DNA of 64,000 nt from Cryptomeria japonica (Eukaryota; Streptophyta; Pinopsida; Cupressales; Cupressaceae), in the NCBI RefSeq assembly GCF_030272615.1, contig NW_026729327.1:33764-97763 (forward strand). Reading direction: 5' to 3'. Made by a program: the position numbers and the translations under genes. Under the pieces are notes generated by a model, which did not search any database, was not told where the DNA came from, and saw nothing but the letters and a program-made list of their open reading frames with translations. How positions within the stretch are numbered: the first letter of the stretch is position 1; every line of letters begins with the position of its first letter. Positions 1 to 12,484 of this stretch are shown piece by piece.

Positions 1-1173
1 GAACAAAGCATGGCACCTTGGTCCTACTCGTATTTGGGGCTAGGATAAGATTCCAGGTGCATAGAAAAAGCCAAAAAGTGATGCAATTCATGCAGGAAAT
101 GAGCATAAGTAGGTCCCAATGAGGCCAATGGGTGCAAACACTAATGTAGGGACCCAATGCAATCAAAATTGTACAAGGGTGCAATTTTAGGATGCTACAT
201 TTAGCCCCCACTTTAGCAAGAGTATGAAGTCAATCATACTCTCGGTAAAGTAAAAAGGGTTCACATTGAAATACGTTCACCAAGTTACACCAAGCCCCCA
301 ATGGATTTAGGATCTCACAAATTCGATAACGAGATAAAAGGAACATCATGAGAAAGAGAAAAAAAGGGAACCATGACTACAAAATAGTAAGGTTCTCTTA
401 CTATGAGTCATGAAAATAAAAATACCAAAATTACAAAGTAAAAACTTGAGTTCGCTGAGTAACTTAAGTATCAAGATATGCATGAGAGAGAATCATTGAG
501 CGAAGTGTATTCCCTCGTGTTAAAGTGATTGTGTACACCTCATTGGGAGAAATTGCTTTAAGGTAGGATACACCCAAAAAGACAAGCACATTATCACAAT
601 AATATGCCCTCAAGAGAGGACAAATAAAAGGATAATGATCAAAAAGTACAAAACACAGGGTGGTTTCACTTAACTCTGGGGTCAGTATGATTAAAATGAT
701 AAATAAAGTGTATCATGTATGTATATATGCATAGAATTTTTCTCATCCCCCAAAGGAAGCAAAACCACCATTGAAGAAGGGCACATGTGTCTTTTGAGTC
801 CACATAGGAGAGACCAAAAATGATCTCAACGCTTTGCATTATCCTCAAGTAGATAACACTAAGGATAACAAATAGAAGAATTGTGAGACAAATAGAAGAA
901 GATCACAAACAAGAAAGAGAGGATAGAGAGAGAATCTACGACATGAATGAAGCTAATCAAGCAAGTCACTTTCTTCCCAAAATATTTCTCATTTTAATTT
1001 TGGGTAGGTGGATGACACGCAAGAGGAGAAACTTCAAGCACAGTAGATGGAGCTATCACAAGTTCTAAACAAGGACCATTCTCTAATGATGAGTCACTTT
1101 GTCTAAATTACTTGGATCTAGGATTAATGCTTTTGAAAATTATTTAGACAAATAATTCTCAACATCAACTATT
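1..1173. other. Intergenic, no gene recognised
   Basis: Only short open frames with no recognisable product are present on either strand. The stretch has a few purine-rich runs and reads like degraded retroelement sequence, but I could not name a family. Confidence 0.5.
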
Positions 1174-2787
1174 TGTAATGCCCCGCCAGAAACCATAAAG
1201 GAAAAACATCACAATCTATGCAACTAAGGGTGAAATATTTTTTAAAAGAACAAGTGCATAATTATAATCATTGCACGCCTAATAACATATCAGGAGTCTA
1301 ACTGAAGATTCCCTAAGGGTCACCAACAAAGATTACTTTGTAAATTATATCAACACCACGAAAAAACCTATTGTTCAGCTTTATAGGAAAATTAAACGTT
1401 TAAGATAAAATTTCCACAATGAAAGAATTCAAAGTACTCCAAAACAATCATTTAATATATACAAAAGAATTAAGTAACTGAAATATCATACATTACAATG
1501 TTTCTTTGCTTTACAATATTCGAAAATACATGTTTTCAAAAAAAATTACATCATGAGTTAAAATGTTACAAAAAGAAAGTTGCATCAAGTTTTGATTCAA
1601 GACCTCAAGTTTTCAACTGAACAATGGTTATGAGCAAGAGCTAGTACATGAACCATGAACCAAGAACCTCAATAATGTCCTTCCTCACTTGAAGATACAT
1701 TCTAGTACATCCGATGGGAAGTGGCACTACCACCCAACCATGTGATTCTGAAAAGGAACCACCCCACCGTGCTAGAGATAGTAGATAACCCTCAAGCAAG
1801 CAAAATAAGACAAGTACGAAAGGACTACATGACTCCACACACATCCATGTGACTCTACTCACAAAACACTAGTGACTCTAAGGAGAAAGTGTCATCGCAT
1901 GTCTTACGGTGGATGCCATGGTACAACCTCCATAGGTCCCGGTCCCCATCCTAGGTTATCCTAGTAACCTCTCCCGAACCTCCGATTCCAACTAAGTCTC
2001 ATGCGGACCCTACCAATCCTTTCATGAAGACAAGGTGGTAAGTTTGTCATTCCAGACCTTCTCGCTACATTATGAGCCTTGTACTAGCACTCACCTATGT
2101 GTGAGGCACATTATTTTATTTAACATTTATTATACCCTCCCCTAATCATTTATTAGGTTATCACTTTCTTAACCAACTTCTGACGGGTTATCCTGTCACC
2201 ACTTCGGGCATGGCCCCCGCTCAAAAGCCACTCTCTCTCTTAGGATACTACAGGGTAGTTCTCTCTATGGAACTCTATGGCGACACAGATAGCCATACCT
2301 AATCCTGACATACCTCAGATGAAAGATACCTAATTACTAACCTAAGGTTGACCATTTGGACCAACTCACAATGGCTCATTTCCTTAAGGTTATACATCTA
2401 TATATCTAGCCAAAACACAGTAACACAGGACATACTGACAACGTGACTCAATGTGCTTAACTGCAACCACCATATAAACAAGGCAATCTTACGTAAAAAC
2501 ATCTAACACACAACTAACATGTAGTACGAATATACATTGCCAAGACATGAAGAATAGTTTAGGTGACATAACTCAGAAATTAACGCATAATAACATGTTT
2601 AAGAGTTCAATTACTCTTGTTAACTATTATAGGTAAGCAACCTCAATAATTTCCACTTATACCATAAACTAAGATCAAAATAGATATATATATTTCTTGA
2701 AAGAAGTCTTACAAGAAGACATAATACATTTCTCAATAGAATAATGTCTTTATTTGTATTTTTATTTTTTGACACTAGAGTGTTACA
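1174..2787 (-). mobile_element. Probable Ty3/gypsy-type LTR
   Basis: Read on the minus strand, the segment begins TGTAACACTCTAG and ends GGCGGGGCATTACA. TGTAAC...TTACA ends with a C/G-rich inner end are typical of plant gypsy LTRs (family knowledge). The length is about 1.6 kb. The flanking 5-mers (CTATT on the left, TCACT on the right) do not match, so this is not a clean solo LTR with target duplication. It may be one LTR of an element whose partner lies outside the window. No tRNA primer site was seen next to it. Confidence 0.45.
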
Positions 2788-3613
2788 TCACTCTTCTAGG
2801 AAAAATGGAGAAGTGCACTCGTCAGACTCTACAGGATCTAAAGGAGTATAACCTTCATAATCAATTCCACTTAGGGGAAAGTACCCCACAGACTCATTAT
2901 CACTTAAGGGGGTATAACCCTCCGACGAGTCAGAACTTATAACTATCGGCCTTACTGGCGAGCACTCTAGCTTAGGTTCTTTTCCTTTTTTAATAGTAAC
3001 TTCTATAGTTGGACTCTGAGTATGACCTTCTTCTATCTCTTTTCTCTCTTCAGGAGCTGGGTTCTATTCAGTAGGGTTGTCATCCACAACAGGCTTGACA
3101 GGTGTCAGAGAATCTTTCTTGACTTTCAAGTAATGGGCATATCCAGCTATGGATTTGTGAGCTGTCTGTTTGACATGCACCATCTCTGTAACATATCAAT
3201 AGTAAGCCATTACTTCCTAGACTCTCCTAGAGCAACATCTCATAAATCTTAACAACTAGGCTTGAACGCAAACATAATTCCTTTTATAAAATAATCAAGT
3301 GTGCAATATGTACAAAATTTCCACAGCTATAGCTATAATACAATTACACTTAATATTCTATTATTTTCCACGAACTAATCCAAACAATAATTTAATACTT
3401 TTACCGAAAACATAAACAAGACCATAAACATTACTTATCACTAAGGCTTGTAACTAATAATGTTCCAAAACTAAATATATTCCTGACCTTTTTCAGTGTT
3501 AACCCGTATGCAAGATCTCTACGTCCTTCTACCAAACGATAGCACACCTTGTGAACCTTATCTCTAATAGACACCAATACTCTATCCCAAAAACCAACTC
3601 TCTTTGATGCCTC
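2788..3613 (-). pseudogene. Two 3' exons of an unrecognised minus-strand gene
   Basis: Exon 3488-3613 (126 nt, 42 codons) has a tattttag acceptor and a GTCAGG donor; it encodes a basic segment containing VGFWDRVLVSIRDKVHKVC. The next exon, 2788-3183 (396 nt, 132 codons), follows a ttacagag acceptor in the same phase and ends in TGA. It contains a basic start, a charged middle and an acidic tail in which GYTPL/GYFPL occurs three times. One in-frame TAG (near 3066) replaces what could be a CAG codon. The reading frame is otherwise clean, which argues for real coding history. I recognise no domain. The stop codon directly touches the LTR to its left, so the true C-terminus may have been replaced. 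Upstream exons are unresolved. Confidence 0.45.
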
Positions 3614-4488
3614 CTAAAATATTCTCTCTATCTATCTATTCTACTCTATCTTTCTCCTCTATTCTAACTCTTTCCTCTCGAGTTCACCATCCTTCCTTCG
3701 ATGCAAAATGAATTGTGTGTCCTTCCTCCTTACTCCCACCTCTATTTATACTAAAAATCACCCATGACTTCTCCTAAGTCTGAGGCTCAGTAATAGTTAT
3801 CAACTAGGAGTCTTTTACTTCGATCTCTTCTTGTTCTTCCATGTAATGAGTCTATCTCTAGTTATCTACAGCTCTTTACGCTCCTTGATCATGGTTATAG
3901 CAGTTATCAGTTGAATGGAGAGGTTGGCACATTGCATCAAACACTTATGTGTTTGTATTCAATGATTTTGGTGTTTTATCTGCCAGGTCTTGAGTCAACT
4001 AAGGTATACGTTTAAACTAAACCTTGTGTGCTAGTCTATTCCCCTTCCCAATCGGTCAATCTACAGTTTGATGCAGTAAACTGTAGCTCATGGAGATGTT
4101 TAAATGTGGAGGAGTGGCGATTTAATGCTTTGAACAATGAGAGGGGGCAAGAGGTGTCATTGCTCACTACATTAGCATGAATGAAGGAAGAGGGAGTGTG
4201 CGAGTTAAGAGGGAGGAGGGTGGTTGGTGGTAATACCGACCCGTCCCTCTATTAAGGGGGGTGGTTGATATTACTATCAACCACCCTATATATATTACTC
4301 ACTATAAACCCCTGCCACCACCTTTTAAATAAAATTTGTTTTATTTTCTTTATTATAATTTCATTATTATATTTTAATAATTAATTAATAACCTCTATTA
4401 AAATATTCAAACATTAATCCCACTTCAGCAAATTACGTTTAAGAATATATATATATACTTTGATTTCCAATACTTACAACTAATGACT

Positions 4489-4614
<126 letters not shown>

Positions 4615-5128
4615 ACAATTGAATTATATATATATTACCCGGTCGAAAAGTATATTAAATATAATATATTTATAATTCTAGCTATATACATGCATATTCC
4701 AAAAACATAATAGTTCGATTGGCGATATCAACTAATGATAGTATAATCACATGATCTCTATTCAAATAACTACCCATAATTGACAATCGCCCCCCGTGTA
4801 TATAATGTGTATACATATATTCAAACGATCGAGTCACAATTATCGAGCTAACATGCTGATGAGATTCATATCTACTTATACCAAGATATTAACTCATCCT
4901 TTATAAACAACATTAAGTCACTAGATCACTTGACTCTTTTTCCTCCAAATACCAAAACTACTCTTTACTCTTATAGATGTAATAAATGTAACAATTACCA
5001 ATGGCATACAATAATTAAGAACACTAAACACACAAACTGAGCAAGCATCAAGCGATTTTTCATAAAGATCAAACAATAAAATATGAAGACCGAACAAATT
5101 GATGGAATGACTAACTGATGACACTCAC

Positions 5129-5254
5129 CCGAGTGTAACTGACTAAAAATAGGGTCAACTACTATCTCCTTCACTTCCATCGGAAAATATAAGGCACGCT
5201 CAGACCTGTGTAGCCAGGTGGAGACGTTACCCCATACCTACCCGGTACTTGTAC
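5129..5254 (-). other. Possible coding exon, minus strand
   Basis: A 126-nt segment on the minus strand lies between a ttgcag acceptor and a strong GTGAGT donor. One frame reads through with a single TAG and includes STWLHRSERALYFPMEVKE. It has the same length as the exon at 3488-3613, but the phases do not join directly, so at least one exon would be missing. Product unknown. Confidence 0.25.
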
Positions 5255-5564
5255 CTGCAATATCCTACATCACCAAACCACACATGCATATATACCATAT
5301 ATAAAACATGACATACACACCGATGAAGGAGAATCACGACGTTCCCTGTCTCACCGAAATGAGTGAAGGAAAATCGTCCCCTTGCATCCAATACACTTGC
5401 AGATACACAACATACATTGCATAAATAAAGTAAATTGTCAGTACATTGCAATAAACCATACTATGCCATAAATCACAAGTACAGAAATAGTGTAAATAAA
5501 TCATGCATCTCATATTCAGATTAAGCACGGAATAATGTCATATAAATCTGAATAATAATTCATG

Positions 5565-7265
5565 GTAATGTATCCATTGAAAATAACAAGAACAAAATAT
5601 GAGTCCAAACGAGTAGGGGTACTACACTATTCATCTTCACCATCTGAAATATTAGGATCAACATTTTCATCATTACCAACATTCTCACCTACTTCATCAA
5701 GATTAACAAAAATACGAGCTCTAATAGGAATAGAACTTGAACCATAATTTGTCTTAATCATTTTATGTCTTGGAGATTTAAGTTGAACCTCTTAGCCAGG
5801 AGAAGGTTGAACAAATGGTATTATGTCAACATTTGGTTTCTTGGTTGAAGAAATGGTTTGGGAAGCAAGTTCTTGAGATCTAGCATGATGTCTCCATCAA
5901 CGTTTTCTTGCACAATGGTTTCGTGTAGTTCTAGCCGAAGGTTGTGAAGGTTTAGGTTCATCAAGTACAAGCTTCTTGTACTGTTTGAAGGAAGAATACA
6001 TAGGGGAAGGTATTTAAGTTGAACAATAGGAGAGGTCGGGTGCTTCCTTTTGTAATATGTAGGAGGTAGAACCACACCATATAAAGGAGGAATAGAAGGT
6101 GTGGGAAGGAGACCAAGTCCATCATGAGCATGAGGAATAGGTCTATCCTTAGGAGGAATAGATTGATGCTTAGGAGGAAGAGATTTTGTATCCTTGGGAG
6201 GAAGAAAAGACTCATCCTTAGAAGAAGGAACAAATTATTCATTAGGATAAAGAATATCTCTATCGTTAGGAGGAAGAATAGACTTATCCATAAGAAGAGG
6301 CATATGATCATTAGTTAGAGGAAAACTAAGTGTTGGATTTCTAGGTTTACTCATAGATAAGATTATTTCATTCTTCCATTTTTTATAAGATTGAAAGAGA
6401 GGACCACTTCTAGGTTAAAGAGGTTGGAATTTCTTGGACCAAAAGTAATCAAGACAAACATCTCTTTGCCTAATCATGGGTTGGTACATGCTATGATTAA
6501 CAATTATGATTTTGTCATCAAGAGTAAGTTTCAAGAATTTGTGAACACAAGGGATCACTTTCATGGAAGAGAGCCAAGGATGTCCCAACTTCACATGAAA
6601 TTTTTCTGATGTAGTAATTATAGAAAGTTGACATCTAAATCTTTAGTACCGACCTCAATGAGAAGAGAAATAAAAAGAATGGCATGGCAAGAGAAACCAT
6701 CAAAGATTTTAATCACTGGATCAAATTTCTCATATGTCACTTCATGCAACTGTAAGGTATAAATAAATTATTCAATTATCACATTAAACATACAAGTCAG
6801 ATCATTGAGCACCCCTCAAGAGGGTATGCCTTTGATTCTCGTAGTGATATATAATGGGCCATCATGTACTTAAATAATCTCACTAGGATCAAATGTAATG
6901 CATAAGTCCTTAGGATATCATTTTTATCAATAAGGTTCACCATATTATTAGACTCAAGGCCAAGATCATTGGGAGAGAAGGCAAGCCGATTTGTCTCAAT
7001 TACATTAGTGGAATGGGAAGGTAAAGGATTAGTGAAAATTTGAAGATTTTGATTAGGAGGCGCTATGAATTTATTTCCTTTATCATTCAGACCAGACACA
7101 AATATGGTATTGTTATAAATCAAGTCTTGAATCTTACTCCTCAAGGAATAACACTTTTTAGTGTCACAACTGGGTTGACAATGATATTTGCAAAAATATT
7201 TGGAATCAAAAGCAGGTGACGAAGGCTTAGTTGTGTCAATTGGTTTAATAGGGGGAGTTTCTGTT
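5565..7265 (-). pseudogene. Decayed Ty3/gypsy gag-protease region
   Basis: Read right to left, the minus strand gives CKYHCQPSCDTKKCYSLRSK (about 7145-7200), a cysteine/histidine segment characteristic of the gag-to-protease spacer of plant Ty3/gypsy elements. It is followed by a protease-like stretch with FDPVIKIFDGF and IEVGTK (about 6650-6770) and, after frameshifts, by remnants resembling the segment after the aspartic protease active site. Around 6075-6310 there is a proline/lysine-rich run of PPKD-like repeats. Several stops and frameshifts are visible, so it is not functional. No reverse transcriptase, RNase H or integrase motif was found further left. Confidence 0.65.
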
Positions 7266-10200
7266 ACCTATTTTTTTTTCTTTAATGCTAAAAATATCCT
7301 CTCACAAGGATTTAGGTCTTCATGGTAAAAATAAAATTTTGAAATGAGAGGATTTCAATTTTTTAAGGGATTTAATTTAAAATCAAGCATGTTTAAATTA
7401 TTACAGATGGGCTGCAATAATTGAATTAATATTTTTTTAATGGTCAAAATATTTCAAAAAGAAGCTCTAAATCTACTTTCAATATTCCACATTTAAAAGT
7501 TTACTCAAGTGGAGTCTGTGCATGATTAGAGGAAAAGATTAAAAAGTATTGAAAGCAGAAAGGAAAAAAATCTTCATGCTGCGTGAGATGAGAGGGAAAA
7601 GTAAAAGTTGAGTGAGCCTTTTTCAACACTGATTTAGGGTTCTTTTTGAGCTCATTGAAAGTTCTATTACAATTTCATACCTTCACCCTAAAAATGAGTA
7701 TCTTCATGTAGGGTCTTGCATACAGATGCTACCCAATCCTTAAGGAAGTCCTCGCATGCAATAATACAAAGTAGCCAAGTAGCAGTTAAGGAGGCAAGTG
7801 AAATAGCCACAAGTTAGAAGGGAGCTTTGCATTCAATCATTTTTACCTTGATCAACTTTTCAAAGAGCTAAGATCTAGTTAAGTCTCATTGAGATCCACA
7901 TCCTTAGCATGCACATGTCCATGTTAGAAGTGATACTTTTATTCATGCATAACTTCACCAAAAGATAAGTCCATTTCCTTTTTATTAAATACCTTATTTT
8001 GTTTCAAAGAGAAAAGTGTCTTCATGCATAAGAGATATGATCTTTTAGGTTTTTGGTAAACCAATTTTTTGATGAGTTATGAGAACTTTATGATCTTCTT
8101 CTAAGATTTTAAAGATATAGTAGTCCATTAGAAGTGCCATAATGATAAAATGAGCATGCATATACAGTGAATAAAAGACAAGTCTTTACGAGGCCATGAT
8201 TAGGGTCTTCATGTTTGGACAAGTGAATAGGTGTGATAATATGGGTCTATTACAGGAAAATTTGTCCATTATATGTAAGGACACCACCATATCTTAAGGC
8301 CTTGGCAACACAAAACAGTGAATACAGAGATATAAAGAAGCCATAGTCAAATTGAACAGTCCAAAGATCAGTAGGATCCTTGACATTCATAGAAGAGGTT
8401 GCATGTTAATGACTAGTTCTAAAAGGAAGACAAAGATCACAACATTTAAATATAGACATCATGATTATCTAGACAAGTCTTTCAAGATAACCCTATGCCT
8501 ATAGCATAACATGTTTCTCCTATTATCAAAAGCTAGGTACAATGCATGTACAAGGATAGGGTTTTGAAAAGGACAGTCTCTTCATCAAAACAATCACAAC
8601 CATGAAGGGTAAATCTGAGACAAAGTATAAAGAAAAATAAAAGATAATAGTAGTATCATTTGTCTTAGTAGTATATACAAAGAGAAGCTTTCAAATTATA
8701 AATGAGAGTAGATATTAGATCATACCCAGACATGAATGTGCAGTTACAGTGCCAAAAGTTAAAGTATAATCTTAGGATAGTCTACAAAATCTAAAAGTAC
8801 ATAATCATGAGAAACTCAGAGAGCATCATACAGTCCATAAGGCCAAACATAATGCTTATGTCATGAGAATGACTGAACGATGCACAAAGTATTAGCAGAC
8901 ATGTATTATCGGAGTATGTATACAGAGATAGAGTGTGACCATTTTTCATGCAGAAATCAAGTATCACTATTAGAAACAATGAGATCTAATTATGAGGAGC
9001 AACAAATTCTATCATAGGTTACAACATTCCTAGTCATGGAAAAATGTTTTGTTGCAATCCATGACTAGAGAATTCATCTTCATCAAGTCACAAGGCCTCA
9101 AAATATAGGGACAATCACCTCAAAAATATAGTCACAACCAAGAGTTTCAGTGCAGACATAAAGACCTCAGTTAGTAGATCAATCATCAATGACTGCTAAA
9201 GAGATGAAATATAGTATATGACTGCACCAACAAAGTATAGCAGCAAATTAGTCACAATGAAATTTCTCATAATATGCCAATGGAGCCATAAAGTGATCAT
9301 ATTTAGCAAACACTCCAACCATTAACAGTGAGGAGAGCTACAATGTATTTGATATACTTATGGAAAATTGATATATTGATACTGATACAAGATGTTGAAG
9401 CACAATCATAGTGAGAAGCTACAACTAAAGAGAAGATAGTGAGAGATTTTGATAGCAGCGGCCTAAAGAGTAGCAAGTGCTGAATGATAATCGCAATCCC
9501 TCTACATCAAACCCTAGGTCACCAGTTATAGAGAATCAAAGCCTAAGTTCAAAGATCACAAATCTAAAGCATTCAAAGGGCCATTTCAGACAATATGAGC
9601 AGTTAAAGGCCCACGTCATAGTCCAAGACTCAAAATAAAATAACAGAGCATCTACAGAACATCACCATCAATGAGAGCTTCATAATGTAAAGTACAAGAA
9701 TTCAAACCTAACACAATGTTCCAAAGAGCTCTCAAAGGTTTTTTATGTGACATCCATTTATAGGAGTAGTACCTTAAATTTGATACATAGAGGTCATAGA
9801 AGAAGACCGAGATAAAAGGTTTCCTCAATCACAGTTCAACACTCAAAAGTGTAGCACACATAAAGCTTTAAAAGATAGTGATTGTTAAACTCTTTCCCAA
9901 AGCCATTACCATAGTACATTTGCAGTACTAGGACAGTGATTAAGGAAAATAGCAACAAAGGATATTGTGAGAACATGACATCCTGATCTTATCTTTAATT
10001 CAAAGGGGTAGTGCATATATATGATACAGTATCAAAGTTGCATAAGGAACTGAAAGAGCAGTAAAGACACGACTTGCAATAGCAATGAGCTCGAGATATG
10101 TTTAGTGTAAAAATATTTACAATGTCTTCACCTAAAGGAATTGCCAAAAAACAAATACAACAACATCCTCTCCATTTTAGGTCATAGTCCCAAATATATC

Positions 10201-11460
10201 GAAGACTAATATGGATAGAGCTTGTCAAAGATTGACAATGAACACTAGAATCACAGTCCATAGAGACTCAAAAATCATGAGTTACAAATAGTTCCAACCT
10301 AGGTGGATATTGTTTTGTTTTGTGCTTAATATAAAAAAGTTTTTATAAGTGTTCATGCAATAATTATGAAATAAATATGTAATCATTTATTCCAAAGTGA
10401 AGCCTATGCCTAGTAAGGTTTAGGGTGAGGTTGAAAAGGAAATGACAATTTCATACATTCATCAAAGGAATATGTAAGTAATGGATACATAATACCGACT
10501 CTTAGTTTAAGATAAGTGCAAGGGGTCAGTTAACAAGATAAAAGGTGGAGTTCTAAACTCATCATGCAGTTAAAGGCTTAAAAATAAGGGTTTTGTGGGC
10601 AATTACAAGCAACTCTACACAAGTTAAGACCTCACATGCATATATCATAAAGAGAGAGGTAGTTTGGGCTCACCTACTCTTAATATAGAGTAGTTTTACA
10701 TCTTTTTTGCATGCTTTATGGGGAAATTCGATGTGGAAGGACTCTATATGTAGATTTGGAGGAATAAACATTAAAAATAAATATTAAAGTAATCAACTCA
10801 CCCTCAGTTCTAAAAAAGCACAACAGCTCAACTTCTTTTCTTTTTCAAGGCTTCTCATACAAGTCTTCTTTTTTTCTATTCTTTTTCTATTCTTTTCTTT
10901 CTTTGGACATGCATTATAGCCTTTCCAACTCTTTCAAGTTGAAGGAAGGCATTGTAACTCAGTTTTTTAGAATTATTTTCAGTTGTAACAATGATTCCTT
11001 TTATTTTCAATAAAGAACAACAATTTTCCTTCTCAAATACTTCTTGTCTTTTGAATGAATGATAGTTGATGCAATTTCTTGTCAAATCCTTAATTTTGTC
11101 TCATTCAAGCAAGGTTAGATCAGGAAATTTCATGATTAGTATAGGTTACAAGTTGTGTTTTGTTGAATCTCAGTAGGTTGAAGTTGTGAAGATTCATGTT
11201 TTCCTTCAAACAATCATAGGATACAGTACTTTGTTGTGAAACATTTATGTATTAACTATATTTGAATAGAGTTGTGATAAGCAAGGTTTCTCATGTTGAA
11301 ATGTATTGTGAGTTAGTGCAGCTAATTAGGCTTCTTAATCATTTCGTGCATCACCTCTTAGGATAGGTTTCAATTCTAGTTATCTTTCTATCATTTTTCC
11401 CATCGAAAAAGTTATTTTTAGGAGATTCATAATACAGGAAGCCATCCTATAATCTAGAGG
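7266..11460. other. Unassigned sequence splitting the gypsy relic
   Basis: Gag-like reading stops near 11.5 kb and the sequence expected next resumes at about 7.25 kb, so this 4.2 kb looks inserted or rearranged. Short open frames here show no recognisable domains, and I found no clear terminal repeats. Confidence 0.4.
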
Positions 11461-11467
11461 TTTACTT

Positions 11468-12480
11468 TCAATATAGGCAACCCACAGGCCTAAAAGTATT
11501 CCCATGTTTCACAGGATTGTCGTGTTGCATACTTAGCTTCACGAGTGCAATCCTTCGTAACAACATCAACACATTCCTTTGTAATAATTGCGTCATAATA
11601 CTATGCAAAGATTCATTAAGAGGAGTGAATTCTTTTCTAAAGTATTTGGAGAAAGGAGGCACACCTATTGTTGTTGCTGCGACTTGAGTGTTGTTGTTGT
11701 CATTGAATTTGATGAATCCATTATTTGGTTTGAACTTCACAAAAGGTTGTTGAGCACTTTCATTTTTATCATTCGGAGCCATTTCCAACTGACTAACAGT
11801 AAGGTGATAATTATGAAGTACTACGCACAACTGTGTAAAGTGTCATTTTCCAAATTAGAAATGAGAATTCTTTGAATATCTTGATCAGGTAGAGGAAATT
11901 TTTTTTGAGAATATAGATTTTTATATCTACCAATAAAATCAGTCACTTTTTCTTTAACACCTTGCTTGCAATGCATCAAATCAATCAAAGTAATCTTAGG
12001 ACTAATATTATTATGAAATTGTTGAATAAAAGCATTAACCAATTGTTGAAAAGAAGTAATAGAATAAGGAGGCAAAGAAAAATACCATTGCAAAGCTTTA
12101 TCCCTTAGTGTTTTAACAAACATTTTAGCCAAAAATATTTGATCATGATCAAAGTCACTACACAAAGTTTGAAATGTTTTAACATGAGTCAAAGGATCAC
12201 CAATTCTATTATAAAGTTCCAATTAAGGGAATTCGACATGTTTAGGAGGGACAACTTGGGAAATGTCATTGGATAATGGGCTCGGTACATCAAATGTGGG
12301 CACATTATACTTAGATTGATTCATGGAAACTATTTGTTGTTGTAAAGAAGACATTGTTTGGGTTAGATTATTGATGGTAGCTTCAGTGGAAGAGTTAAAA
12401 TTGGACATGTTGGATTGAGAAGGAGGGGTAACATTGTTGAATGAAGGAAGTGGTTGAGATTAAGGAGGTCGGACACTATG
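11468..12480 (-). pseudogene. Ty3/gypsy Gag, central and C-terminal part, broken
   Basis: The segment 11821-12222 (minus) encodes a retrotransposon Gag capsid-like domain, with ALQWYFSLPPYSITSFQQLV and FIQQFHNN followed by a KEKVTDFIGRYKNL-type helix. The same frame continues upstream across one in-frame stop into a Ser/Gln-rich segment beginning MSNFNSSTEATINN. Downstream a frameshift near 11825 leads to FTPLNESLHSIMTQLLQRN, matching the region before protease in gypsy polyproteins. The stop and frameshift mark it as a relic. The N-terminal part lies beyond the LTR insertion at its right. Confidence 0.75.
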
Positions 12481-12484
12481 ATAA